Shown: in pieces, positions 1 to 10,672 of the stretch | Layout of the letters: every line of letters starts with the position of its first letter | How positions within the stretch are numbered: position 1 is the stretch's first letter | NCBI GenBank assembly: GCA_030248215.1 | Contig: JASANG010000501.1 | Coordinates: 80,838 to 144,837, forward strand | Length of the DNA stretch: 64,000 bases | From: Enoplolaimus lenunculus | Taxonomy: Eukaryota > Nematoda > Enoplea > Enoplida > Thoracostomopsidae | Reading direction: 5' to 3' | The notes under the pieces: model-generated | The model's database searches: none | The model's input: only the letters and a program-made list of their open reading frames with translations | What the model was told of the DNA's origin: nothing | Position numbers and translations under genes: made by a program

Positions 1-827
1 TATGAACTTGTCTGCACTTCTTATAACGATAAAGTTAAGCTAAAACCCAAATCTAAACCTAAACATAAGAATAATCTTTATCCTATGCACCGGTCATTAA
101 TAAAGATGCAACGCGGTGGTGGAAAACTGAATTCCGTTTGAAAATAACATTTTTGAACAATTCCCAAACTCCAAATAACTCAAAATTTAGTAACAGAATT
201 TAAGTTTGCAAACTTTCAAAACCTTTCTAATCAGTTTGAAAATTGTCATAATATCGAAAGAAAAACATTAAATACAATCTTTAAACTGCAATAATATGAC
301 GTACATATTTAATCAACTGTCAAGATTCGCATTGCAAAAACATTCACAACTCCGGAATACTTTAAAACTAAATTTAAAATCAGCTTCATAGTCAAATCTC
401 TTCATAAACCAGCTAATTTTATGACAAAAAATGGTTTGCGGTCCCGAGAGTTAAAGCAAAAAATAGATTTTTTTCTCAAATTCAAATTTGTGCGCGGAAT
501 GATAACGACAGCTGACCCATGTATAGAACAGGGCCGGATCGTTTTCAGGCGGTGCTGTAATAGAGTTAGTTGAAGCTTTAGACTAACTTTTTTGCTTAAT
601 CATAGGCTTAGGCTTAGGCTTAGACTTAGGAATAGGCTCATCCTTTCCCTTAGGCTTAGGCTTACGCTTAGGCTTAGGCTTAGAAATATGCTTATACTAC
701 TGTTCCGGCCATGTTTGGGCCGGACAGCTCATAAAAGATGCTCAAATAAAAACTTTCAAAATCGAATCATTTTTGGGCAAACGCCGACTGAGGATAGTAA
801 ACAAAAACGTTGATTACAATATTTTAC
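1..827. other. Flank downstream of the last visible NPL exon
   Basis: AT-rich sequence without a supportable exon. It should be the intron before the last NPL exon(s); about 65 C-terminal residues of the usual ~320 are not found and probably lie beyond position 1. It contains one TTAGGC-type inverted-repeat element at about 516-722. The remainder shows nothing recognisable. Confidence 0.5.
516..722 (+). mobile_element. Family A inverted-repeat MITE with TTAGGC core
   Basis: The left end reads CCCATGTATAGAACAGGGCC and the right end is close to its reverse complement. Between them are GCTTAGACTAAC-like sequence and two blocks of tandem TTAGGC hexamers, ending in AATATGCTTATACTACTGTT. Related copies: 3335-3542, 6504-6755, 6907-7068 (inverted), 12258-12393, 52901-53072, 54650-54780. 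Confidence 0.75.
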
Positions 828-3800
828 CTGTAGTTTTCTTGCTAACTCTAAATTCTTGTCGCTACCGTGTAAACACTCGTGCATTCGATTAATTGTCGGT
901 CCAAAGAAATTAGCGCCGGCAGTTATACTCGACGAGCACCCCATTGCGTATCCAGCGACCAGCATCTAAAACATTAATTATGATTAGGCTTAGGTTTCGC
1001 CTCAGACTGAACGTATGTTTAGATTTAGGAAAATAATACACAGCACGGTACAGCCGGAGGTCTGCGTCCGACTCCGGCTCTGGCGGAAAATCGGCCTCCG
1101 GCTCCGGCTCCGGTAGAATTTTTGCTTGCCGGAGTTTCCGGCAGTTTCGGTAGTAAAATTTTGCATAATTTTTCAAAATTTATCTGTTTAGCGCGTTTCG
1201 TTTTGCCTTTGTCACAATTTTCAGGAAAGAATTTCTGAAATTTCGCGGAAAATTGGCGTACAACCAAACAACTTAACAACATATTGCAGATATTGGCTAA
1301 AATTTACTAATTAACCATCATTTTTACTACCTAATTTCGTCTCACCTCCCGCTCTGGCTCCGACTCCGGCAAGTTTCGTTGACCTCCAGCTTCGACTCCG
1401 GCTCCGGTATATTTCACATCCGGTTGTACCCTGATACACAGTCATATGGGGCGAGGAAAATATTTGCCTTCTAGCCAACTAGAGGTAGGGATGTATAAAG
1501 TCCGATAGGGCAGCGTATTATGCACTGGACTAACATTTTTTTCAAGCGAACGCAGTAAGCAAAAAACACCTTTAGACTCCTTGTAGGAATATTTGAAAAT
1601 TTAGAAAAATGTCTATTACATTTCAGTCTAGAAAATTCAGTGAGTATATTCATACCTTCTTCATAGCCACACATACAAACCAATACCACTTTTTACCAGT
1701 TGGTGATAGGTCCTGTAAGTTTCGAGTTGAAACGCTATACACATATAGATAGCTACCAGCAACGGTGTAACCAGATATCCGTTTCCGTTATAGAAATAAC
1801 GGATATTTTGTAATTTCTACGTACAAAATTAATACTTATAAATCACGTGTAATATAGGTATCACAATTTTTCGTTACAACTATGCTGTAATTGTTCGAAA
1901 TGAAATAAAAATTATGAAATTCATCAAAAATTTTAAAAATTTCGATGCATCCGCCATATTTGCTTCAATTGTAAACGCCCGGTGAATATATATTTGCCAC
2001 CACTCAACTACTGGGTTGGCAGAAAAATAAAACATCTTTGAAACTTTTCTACTTCAATATCCGTTTTCCGTTTCCGTTTGTGCGTTTCCGTTAATTTTAC
2101 TATCCGTTTACGTACATCATGCAGTACAAACACCTAAAGCGAACGCACGAAAGCAAAGTTTCTGGTGGGTCTATAAAAGAGTAGGTTTAGATTCTATATT
2201 TCATTGTTTTGCTTAGGCTTAGGCTTAGGCTTAGGGACACATTCTTGCAACGCTTAGGCTTAGTCTTAGGCTTAGGCTTAGGAATGCACTTAATCTACTG
2301 TTACGCCCCTTAAAGTAACGTTGGCCACGATAACTAAAGAAAACGGTTTCAGACTATGCGATCCAGCAGTTTACTCTAAAGCCGGTGAAAAGGTTTTTTC
2401 TTTATTTTTCCTAATATCTCGGACCTATTATTATGGCCGCTTACAGGGTGCAGCCGGAATTACAATTTACCGGAACCGGAATTTAAAAAAATTACTGGAA
2501 ACGGAACCGGAAAATGAAAAATACATGCCACCGAAAAATTCATTTTAATTTTTTTTTTCAAGGTGAAATAATCCTTACTCAGAGATAGGTATTCACTTTA
2601 TCTGCTGTGTTTTAGATTTTCATAATCCACGAAAGCGTAAATCAACCTTCGATGGTTCATTTTCGGCGATTGTCAAGGTTTATATACGTACTATACAAAC
2701 GAAATCGACTTAATTTTGTATCGTCATTTTTTGAGTAAAATAATTAACCGACCAAAATTTACTACCGAAATTTTTAATTCCGGTAAAACTCTACCGGAAC
2801 CGGAAGGTCAAACATTGCCGGAACCAGAACCGGAATTCCGGATGCACCATGACTGCTTTGTATAAGCGGTAGCTATAGTAAATGATTAAACCAATACAAA
2901 CTTGATCATATCCGGTAAATATTTGGTATATTCGATAGCAATTGTTATCCCGCATACAAGAAGCCATCATTGCATCGTCCAGTTCAAACGCAGTAAATTT
3001 AACACCAACTAACGTTGGAATACATTTGAACGCCAGTTCAACAATACGTTTAACGCTCACTGAAAATAAAAATTACACGAATTGAAACCATCTTAATGGA
3101 CTCGAATATACACGTTCTTCAGCGTAGACCTTGGCTTAGACTTAGGTTTAAGTTTCGGAAAATGCTCTCGTCAGCGTTAAGCCTTTGCCCCAGTCTTTTC
3201 CTAAACCTAAGTCTGAACCTTAATTTTATATGTAGTAAAGAAGAAGTGTAAAATAGCTAATAGAATGACTCAATTTTTAGCTATTTTTCCCCACTGGGGG
3301 CTCCCATACTAAGCAATACATTATTGAGACAGCGCCCCATGTAAAGGTCAGGGGCGGAACATATTTCTGTGGGAATAGAATAGAATAAGCTTAAGCTGTA
3401 GACTAATTTTTTGCTTGGCTTAGGCTTAGGGTTAGGCTTAGGCTTAGGAATACGCTCATTCTTTACGCTTAGGCTTAGGCTTAGGCTTAGGTTTAGGAAT
3501 ATGCTTATAATACTGTTCCGCCCTTGTTCTTTACATTAGCCGAGACAGCTAAAATCGTTGATAAAGTACTTTTTGACTGTTCTGGCATATGACAACGAAA
3601 ACTGCTGTATCATGAAGGGCACTGGCTCCAGAATAGGCGAAATTGAATATACAACGGACGCTCAGTTTCTGAAACTGTGGGCCAATTTTTCGACCGGTGG
3701 GAAGGCTACAAATGTTCCCGAAACAGAAATGTGATATCATAGATTGACTCGAGTGGGTCGGAACTTACCAGTGACGCCATTCATAGTCGGAAAATGATAA

Positions 3801-6800
3801 TAAAGGAATCTTGTGTCTGGTGCTGCAGCGGCGATTTCTTTCAGATAATCTACAACGGATTCTGTAAAAAAAGAACGACATATATGTCCTTCTTTTTATG
3901 GCAATTTGAAAAAAAAACTGAAAACTTGGCCTATATTTTCAAATGTGTATAGCAACTATCATCAGTTAGTAATAGGTTTTCAAATCTACTAAACTATTGC
4001 AGTTGTTGAACGCAAAATTGCTACACGAGTACAGGAAATCATATGTGAAAAAATGTTCCGAATTTTGAGCTTCATGATCACTCGTCGGCAAACAACATAG
4101 TTTTAACGGTGATAGGTGTAATGTGTCATATTGTCCGGTGTTACGTTGTTTATTTAATGGTTTGTTATCAAAGTTACCGATAAAAAGTTTTTGTAACGTA
4201 AATCGAATGAGTAACATCTGTGCACTGTTAAATTTCACAACTGTATTGAACGCAGAAGAAAAAATAAAAACAGGCAAGGCAGGTAACAGTAAAGGAATTT
4301 TGCGTGGGTATACCCGCGAGTACAAAAATACAATTTCTGCGGATAAATCGCAACACGGCTAAAAAATCTTTACCCACTTACACCTCTGCCGCTGAACAGT
4401 GACGCCCGAACGGTTTATACCGGTGTGAACCCGGAGCACAGCAGCTAAACGCCTAACAAGAGCGGCTATCAAGCCATACACAGAATGCAATGTTTAATAG
4501 GCAATCAAAAGTAAAAAAAAACCCTGAAAAATACTGCAAATCAAAGCCTTGCAAGCGAAGCGATCGCGAAAATTGTTCATTTTGCGGTAAATATCACAAA
4601 TTCCAATGCAAAACTTATGTTTTAGTAAAGGTACTATCGGTGCTCAAAGTAATTTTACTCCGTAGTTTCGCTTTCTGTATTCTGATTGTGAGTTGTGACG
4701 CAATTTAAACGCAATGACGATTCCTAATAAAGCGAATGGTGTTTAGGCCAAGCTGAAACGTTACCGGTCCAAACCATTTTGCTTACCGGCCGAGTCCGGC
4801 TTAAAAAACGACGGGCACATCGCAGCAATCGCATCGGCTTTCATTTCTTGGGCGTGTTTCGCCTGAAAATAGCACCTATAGAATCGTGTTATAAGCTGGG
4901 GCACTGTAAATTCCAGTGAGGTTGATTTTAACACAGAATGAGAGTTGAATCACACTCAGTCTGAGTTAGGTATCAGAACTCAGCATTGTGAGTTGGTTCA
5001 ACTCAATGTGAATTAACTGATAAACTCACCCGGAAACAAATCAACTGAATGTCAAAATTAACTCAACTCAGAGTGAGTTCATGCTTATTGTTATTAACTA
5101 AGAAACAATTAACTCGCTAGCTGAGTTGATCATTGAAACTCATTGGAATTTACAGTGTGATTGGTTCTTCGAACAGATGCAATCAATCAATTGCGTTCAA
5201 TGGAAACTTTGAGTTCTGATAGTCCTAACTACATTGAGTTATATAACTCATTCTACGTTAAAATCAAATCATTGAAATTTACAGTGCTGAACAGTCCTGT
5301 GACACATTGCTCTGTTGATAAAAGCAAGAGTGGATGATCATTCTTTATAACAATAGTGTGCAACTGGGTACATTCTGTGTATTAAAGAATATACCCGGCA
5401 CGCGTTGCATTTTTGGCTTACCCCCCTTGTTTAGGGGGGTCTGTATGCAGTTTTATATCGTAGTAATGCTAGGAGAAAATTGTAACCCCGCTTGTTTAAG
5501 GGGGGTAGGTGTACTGAAGCATACTTTATTGTTATAATCTCTTGCTTAAACCCCCCTGATTGAGGGGAGTCGAACAAAAATGCAACGCGTGCTGGTATAT
5601 TTAGTACCATGCACAGCCCAAGCAGTTGCACACTCTTCTGCAAGGTGGACATCATCCATTCTTGATAAAACTTACTAAAATTTTCGACTCTGATAAATTT
5701 CCTGCACCACAATGAACAATAATTTGTAGTCTGAAACGTAGAAATCACTATATATTGTTTCAAACGAGCATTCGGCATCTTTTAAGTACAATGTAAACAA
5801 AAGATTTTGCTGAAAATTTCAATGAATTGATTAATCAACTCCAGAGAACGAATTAGTCATTTCCGGCTAGATTTATGAGTTAATAACAGTAAACATTAAC
5901 TCACTCTGAGCTGATTTAATTCCGGTTGAGTTGATTAAATTAACTCACAATGAGTTCGATCAATTCAGAATTCTTAGTTGTGAACGACCTAATTCCGATT
6001 CGATGATTCAATTCGATCTGAATTAAAATCTATTCACTGGAATTTACAGTGTTCCTGAAAATGACACTAAACTCAACAACTTCCCTCCCTCTGAGTTGAG
6101 TTGATTCCGGGAAAGTTGATTAATTAAATCAGAATGAGTTGAATCAACTCAGAATTGTGAGTTATGATAGTCCTAACTCAAACTGAGTGATTCAACTCGT
6201 TCTGTGTTAAAATCAACTCACTGAAATTTACAGTGAAACATCTTTTATAACCAAATTATAATTATTTTTTGCTTATGCCAGGAATAAGGAACATAAAACC
6301 TTGAATTTAAGACCACATAAGCAGCAATAAAATTATTTTAACAAAATTGTCTCAAAATTAAAAAAACTTTCTTTTTTACCCAAATTCACTTCTGCATTTT
6401 AACCATTGTTCAGCAATTGCTTTCCGCTCGTCAACAGTTAACGACATCGACTCGCCGCTTGTTCCATTTACTAAAAGCAACAAAGATACATTTATCACTT
6501 TGACCCATGTAAAGATCAGGGGTGGAACGTTTTTGCGTGAAACTGCAATGGAGTAAGCTTAAGCTTTAGACTAATTTTTTTGCTTGGCTTAGGCTTAGGC
6601 TTAAGCTTAGGAATATGCTCATTGTTACGCTTAAGCTTAGGCTTAGGCTTAGGAATATGCTCATTGTTACGCTTAGGCTTAGGCTTAGGCTAAGGCTTAC
6701 GCTTATAGGAATATGCTTATAAATACTGTTCCGCCCCATGTTCTCTACATTGGCCATCACTTCCAACTGCACTATTCATATTAATGTTTCATCTCTTCTG

Positions 6801-8767
6801 ACATGAATATTTTTCATTTTGATGCTATATATAGGTTCAAGTATCAATTTAAACCAACAAATTCTCATATAGAAGGCATTGAACGTCCACGATCTATTGT
6901 CTTTGAGGCCAATGTAAACAACAGGGGCGGAACAGTATTATAAGCATATTCCTCTAAGCGTAAGCCTAAGCCTAAGCCTAAGCCACGCAAAGTAATTAGT
7001 CTAAAGCTTAAGCTTACTCTTTTCTACTCTCACAGAAAAACGTTCCGCCCCTGACCTTTACATGGGCCGACGATGACGTTCGACCTCAACAGCCTTTTCA
7101 CACATAGAATGAACTGCAAGCAACTAAGTGCACACAACACGCAATACACAAATAGTGTGCAATATTGAACAATTCTATACACGTATACACACTGTAATAT
7201 CTCTACCGGACAAGATAGCCCCACCCGCTGGCTTGAACGGTGCCAATGATCAATTCAGAAATTTGAGGAAAATAAGCAATGTTTACCAAAAACACCGTCA
7301 ACGCTTGATCGAGCCAAATACGAAGCGTACCGTGGAATCAAGCCTAAATTGATTGACCTGTAAAAACAACAAAAAAAGCAACACAAATAAAACATAAAAA
7401 TACTGCTTTAAAATATAAACAAAATACAAAACATACAAAAATCACCTTGTTCAAATTTATAGCTATAAATGGGTCTTAATTTATTAAATATTGATTCGAA
7501 TTTAGCTTTGAATTCGCATTAAAATTCTACATTTCCTATTGTGTGAGGGTGTGAAAAAAATTTTCTAACAGAACTTTTTTATGCTATCGTTTCTTGGTCA
7601 GTCACAGCGAGTAACCGGTGGTACGTCCTTCGGATCAATGTTACTTTTAGGGGCGTAACAGTAGATTAAGCGTATTCCTAAGCCTAAGCCTAAAAGCCTA
7701 AGCGTTGCACAATTGAGTTCCTAAGCGTAAGCCTAAGCAAAAAATGTAATCTAGAATCTAAACCTACTCTTTTATAGACTCACCAGAAACTTGGACGCCT
7801 CTTAAAGTAACATAGGCCATAAGATTAATGTACAGGGTGCATGTTGCGTTAGTACAAAATGTATACATCGGTCTATACGAAACGACCATGGCCAGTTCAC
7901 CTCACTAGGGGTGCTAAAAAATTTCAGGAGGGGCATTCAAGAGGTTTCAATGAGTTACAAGCAATGTTGAAAATTTTCCAGTGGAGGTCAAAATTTTTCC
8001 AGAGGATGGCTGAGCCGAGCCCCACCTGAGCCCCCTTTGCCTACGGGACCAAAGTGAAAGAACACGCAAAAATGATAGATCTAAAATCAAAATCCGTAAA
8101 CAAAGAATGTAAGGTCGCTCCGGAAGAATTTTTAGAACAAACAACTTTGCCTAACCTTTTAGCCTAAAGGTTTCTAACTTTAAAGTAAACAGTTAAAAGC
8201 CTATTTTGTATTAGGAAAATGCCTATCCAGGTGAGATGATAGGTGTTTATCACTTTGCAGCTACATTTAAACACCCGAGTTTACGACACTCTAAATTCCA
8301 GTGAGTTAACTAATCAAACTCAATTAGCGAGTTAGTTATTTGTGAACAAATATTTGTAAACATTAACTCAATCTGAGTTGAATGGATTTTGGCCGAGTTG
8401 ACTAACTCAGAAAAAGTTAAATTGAATCAGAATTCTGAGTTCTGATAGTCCTAACTCAGATTGAGTGACGCAACTCATTCTGAGTTAAAATCGACTCACT
8501 GAAATTTACAGTGTAACCCAATTTTGGATGGTATACATACCTTTATATATGCACGCAATGATATTTGATGGTTTTGCTTGTACGTTTGTATGCAAATGTA
8601 CAAACGTACGAACAACCATCTAAACACGACCTCGCTGGGATCCGAGGCCGCGAAAAGGGTTAAGTGAAACGGTTTGTAACGTACCCGTCTGCATTCATGG
8701 GGGTAAACGCTGCGGCAACCGTATCGCCAAGTAGTGGGAATTCAAGATCTCCGGGATTAGTAATCAT
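828..8767 (-). CDS. NPL: N-acetylneuraminate lyase (sialic acid aldolase), 3' end outside window
   Basis: Cytosolic enzyme cleaving N-acetylneuraminate to N-acetylmannosamine and pyruvate; DapA/NanA Schiff-base aldolase family. Exons on the minus strand, in order: 8685-8767, 7287-7357, 6380-6470, 5676-5730, 4787-4862, 3769-3861, 2902-3059, 828-965. All junctions are in phase and total 765 nt (255 residues). Seen in the translation: TVAAAFTPMNADG near the N-terminus, the carboxylate-binding NGTSGESMSL (family GTTGEG), IIVHCGAGNLSES, AIAAMCPSFFKP, the tyrosine-bearing FLYYHFPTMNGV, and VGVKFTAFELDD with the expected Schiff-base lysine, then MGCSSSITAGANF. Vertebrate NPL is about 320 aa, so the last ~65 residues are missing and probably lie beyond the window. 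ATG 8767 was chosen because the family's N-terminal block follows within 16 residues. An AG lies 9 nt upstream of the ATG (exon would start at 8776). The donor at 2896-2901 (GTTTGT) is weak. Confidence 0.9.
1044..1433. mobile_element. hAT-like non-autonomous element (family I) with perfect 8-bp TSD
   Basis: The 390-bp element begins CACGGTACAGCCGGAGG and ends CATCCGGTTGTACCCTG, an imperfect terminal inverted repeat of the CAGGGTRCAACCGG type. It is flanked by ATACACAG on both sides (1036-1043 and 1434-1441), a perfect 8-bp duplication as hAT transposases make. The subterminal regions are rich in CCGGCTCCGG motifs. It lies in the NPL intron between exons 828-965 and 2902-3059. Confidence 0.8.
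2155..2327 (+). mobile_element. Family B MITE (TTAGGC core, TATAAAAG motif)
   Basis: Related to family A but with different ends: TTTCTGGTGGGTCTATAAAA on the left side and GTTACGCCCCTTAAAGTAAC on the right. The core has TTAGGC arrays split by ATTCTTGCAACGC. Other copies: 7635-7818 (inverted), 22910-23085 and 52168-52328. All keep the CTATAAAAGAGTAGGTTTAG-like block, in one orientation or with small changes. Confidence 0.7.
2440..2855. mobile_element. Family C element (CCGGAACCGG ends) in an NPL intron
   Basis: The left end has GGGTGCAGCCGGAATTAC and repeated CCGGAACCGG. The right end has CCGGAACCAGAACCGGAATT then CCGGATGCACC, the inverted form. This matches the better-defined copies at 35409-35776 and 50641-51048. 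The termini are degenerate and I saw no clean target duplication. The element ends about 45 bp from NPL exon 2902-3059. Confidence 0.6.
3335..3542 (+). mobile_element. Family A MITE with TTAGGC core
   Basis: Begins CCCCATGTAAAGGTCAGGGG and ends ACTGTTCCGCCCTTGTTCTT, inverted with respect to each other. It contains two TTAGGC arrays separated by AATACGCTCATTCTTTACGC. Located in the NPL intron between exons 2902-3059 and 3769-3861. Confidence 0.75.
4902..5157. mobile_element. Family D MITE (CACTGTAAATTCC inverted repeats)
   Basis: Begins CACTGTAAATTCCAGTGAGG and ends CATTGGAATTTACAGTG. The interior is made of short inverted ACTCA/TGAGT repeats (CTCAGTCTGAGTTAGG, AACTCAGAGTGAGTT). It lies 39 bp upstream of the 3' splice site of NPL exon 4787-4862. 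Other copies: 8286-8513, 46478-46597, 48434-48682 and fragments at about 5210-5290, 5820-6053 and 6080-6236. Confidence 0.75.
5345..5640. mobile_element. Family N inverted-repeat element
   Basis: The left end carries AGTGTGCAACTGGGTACATT and the right end GCAGTTGCACACTCTT after CAACGCGTGCTGGTATATTT; the outer 60 bp or so are inverted repeats. Inside are three short stem-loops of CCCCCC/GGGGGG type (around 5420-5440, 5485-5507 and 5551-5570). Related fragments lie at 46385-46472, 47665-47735, 49125-49185 and 52425-52500. It abuts NPL exon 5676-5730 on its downstream side. Confidence 0.55.
6504..6755 (+). mobile_element. Family A MITE with TTAGGC core, 33 bp upstream of an NPL exon
   Basis: Begins CCCATGTAAAGATCAGGGG and ends CTGTTCCGCCCCATGTTCTC. 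It has three TTAGGC blocks separated by AATATGCTCATTGTTACGC. The minus-strand 3' splice site of NPL exon 6380-6470 is only 33 bp away, so the branch point of that intron may lie in or beside the element. Confidence 0.75.
6907..7068 (-). mobile_element. Family A MITE, inverted orientation
   Basis: Reads GGCCAATGTAAACAACAGGG at the left and CCGCCCCTGACCTTTACATG at the right, with CCTAAG hexamers inside. It is the reverse orientation of 6504-6755, about 150 bp away, so the two could form a long hairpin in the NPL transcript. Confidence 0.75.
7635..7818 (-). mobile_element. Family B MITE, inverted orientation
   Basis: Starts TCAATGTTACTTTTAGGGG and ends CTTGGACGCCTCTTAAAGTA. It contains CCTAAG hexamers and the inverse of the family's TATAAAAG block (ACTCTTTTATAGACTCACC). 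Located in the first NPL intron. Confidence 0.7.
7880..8050. mobile_element. Fragment of a repeat shared with 55690-55855
   Basis: Contains TTCAGGAGGGGCATTCAAGA followed by AAATTTTTCCAG and GCCCCACCTGAGCCCCCTTT. The segment at 55690-55855 has the same order of blocks (TTCAGGAGGGGCACACAAGG, then AAATTTTTGTAGG and TTTTTAGCCCCCTCTG). Family unknown. Confidence 0.45.
8286..8513. mobile_element. Family D MITE
   Basis: Begins CACTCTAAATTCCAGTGAGT and ends CACTGAAATTTACAGTG, with interior ACTCA/TGAGT inverted repeats. It is in the first NPL intron, about 170 bp from NPL exon 1. Confidence 0.7.
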
Positions 8768-8986
8768 AATGAACAGCTGATGTTAAATACAACGACTTTG
8801 AATGATCCTCAAGTATAAACATTAAACACATCAATTGAAAATTTTTTCATTAACCCTTTCTCATATGAATATTTACTTATTGGATATGTTGACAGCTTAG
8901 TGGTAAATCGCATACAGGTAATTCCATTTTTCAACACAGATCAGCAGCAATTGTTCAATTTGAAGCAAAAGTAGCAAAAAATTAGA

Positions 8987-9136
8987 GTTGCGCTATACTT
9001 TTGTTGACGTTCGGCACCGGCCGACGCCGTTCGTGACGGCGACGGACGTCCCGTATCTGTGACGGACGGTGACAGACGGCGCCGTACGGGTGACGCACAG
9101 AGACGTACGGCGCCGGACGTCGAGTATAGCGCAACC
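8987..9136. mobile_element. Family H GC-rich palindromic MITE
   Basis: Begins GTTGCGCTATACTTTTGTTG and ends GACGTCGAGTATAGCGCAAC, so the arms are inverted. The interior is a run of GACGG/CCGTC-type repeats (GACGGACGGTGACAGACGG). Related copies: about 27618-27748 and 31540-31628. Confidence 0.7.
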
Positions 9137-9179
9137 CAATTCAAAATGTTAAACGTTTCATTTTTAGAAAACCCGATGA

Positions 9180-9630
9180 ATTACTGTAGTGACCCGAATA
9201 AGAGGGGGGTAGTAAGAGGGGGGTTACCATTTTGGGTCCCAATTAATAGGAGTCTTATCCCTAATAAAAGTCTGTAGGCGGATAGACCTCCCGAACCCTA
9301 ATAAGAGTCCGTAAATGTCAATTTTTCCCAATTGTAGTGCATAAATGACTCCAGGTCAAAATAATTCGAGTTCGAAACTTTAAAGCGTACTTAAGTTTGA
9401 AAGTACATCCTAAGTATAACCTTGCATTATCGGTCAAGCTATTAACACAAGACAAATAAACGTTAAATTCAACGAATAATTGCAGTACCGGATATATATC
9501 AGTAACGAAGGGTGGCGGAACGTGGGCTAAAAATAAATAACACTCGGTAACCGAATAACAGGGTGGAGTACCCTCTGGAGAGGCCAAATAAAGTATCAGT
9601 CCCCACCCCTCTTATTGGGGTCAATACAGT
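9180..9630. mobile_element. Family F element, near-complete copy
   Basis: Begins TACTGTAGTGACCCGAATAA and ends ATTGGGGTCAATACAGTG, the inverse. Internal blocks (CCTAATAAGAGTCCGTAAAT; GGATATATATCAGTAACGAA) recur in the copy at 46851-47303. The TA-flanked CTGTATTGACCCG ends suggest a Tc1/mariner/pogo-type non-autonomous element. Confidence 0.75.
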
Positions 9631-9655
9631 GTTTTATGCCTCAATTGCACTGGCT

Positions 9656-10392
9656 GTAGGGTATAATCGAAGGTTGGCTCCAGCTCCGGCAAAAAATCGA
9701 CCTCAGCTTGCGGCTCCGGTAGAATTGCTGCCGAAGGTTCTGGCAATTTCGGTAGAGAAATTTTGCACTGTTTATTTTGTGCGTTTCGTTTTAATTTTTG
9801 GTACAATTTTGACGAAAAAATCACAGATTTTGTAAAAAATATGCGTTAAACAAAATATTTAAAAGGACCTTTCAGGGTGTGACGGGGTATACGGCTCCGA
9901 CTCCGTGACGAAATCGACAGCTGGCACTGGAATTTTTTACTTGCCGGATGTTTTCTTTAAACTTCAAAAAATCGAAACCATCATTTGTATTGATGCCGAC
10001 AACCATGGAATTGAAAGACTTAGTTTTACATATTTTTTTGTCAAACATGTAGTACCTCTATTTTATAGAACCTATACGGAAAACTGGATGCCCTTAAGAG
10101 AAACATGGGCCAAACAAATATTGCAACTGAACACAACGCTACAAAAACATAGAATAGTGGAATAGGGTCGTAGTTTAGTCTTGACAATGCATTGGTGTAA
10201 CGGGTTTATAAGCTTTGCACGTAAAACACTTTGGATACGTTAAGACACGGAAGGAAGAATGGTTAGCTAAGCTACGTTCTGATACTTGAATGCAATCTTG
10301 CTTATTACATTTAAATTCATTATTCGGCTCCGGCTCCGGCCGGATATTAGATTATTCAGTTCCGTCATTTTTTAGTATCCGGTCGCACCCTG
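9656..10392. mobile_element. Degenerate hAT-like family I sequence, probably two adjoining copies
   Basis: At 9656 GGGTATAATCGAAGG precedes GGCTCCAGCTCCGGC. At 9873 a new left end (CAGGGTGTGACGGGGTATAC) begins, and 10392 closes with GTATCCGGTCGCACCCTG. An 86-codon plus-strand ORF at 9905-10165 lies inside the second part; I recognise no domain in it. No clean 8-bp duplication was found. Confidence 0.5.
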
Positions 10393-10555
10393 CACATTAC
10401 AGATATTCCTATCAGATTGCACTCTAAATGGTTGAACAATAAAACAACTTAAAAATCTATACCTTCGTCAATATCCATTTCATTTGTTTTAATCATTATG
10501 GAACATTGACACGTAAATACTGTGCACGCTATTGTAAAAATTTTCACCCTGTCTT

Positions 10556-10672
10556 AACCCTTTCTCACATGAATATTTTCTATTTCCCCTGAGACCTACT
10601 TTTATGCTAGAATTCGAACTTCAGTGACTGGAGTTGGAGGCGTCTACCATCACCACTCAGCTATAGGAGCTT
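10556..10672 (-). mobile_element. tRNA-derived SINE with pol III A and B boxes
   Basis: On the minus strand an A-box-like TAGCTGAGTGG (10653-10663) is followed about 33 nt later by a B-box-like AGTTCGAATTC (10610-10620), at tRNA-like spacing. The sequence continues into a non-tRNA body ending near AAATATTCATGTGAGAAAGG. The same tail recurs at 8851-8876 (TAACCCTTTCTCATATGAAT). The head does not fold as a clean tRNA, so a tRNA-derived SINE is preferred to a working tRNA gene. Confidence 0.55.

Noticed and set aside
2210-2290. Interstitial telomere from TTAGGC arrays
   Set aside because: The arrays are short, interrupted and always bounded by the same inverted-repeat ends, so they are parts of MITEs and not chromosome-end DNA.
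3966-4325. 119-codon minus-strand ORF in an NPL intron
   Set aside because: Contains family J and other repeat fragments and has no recognisable domain; it lies between well-supported NPL exons.
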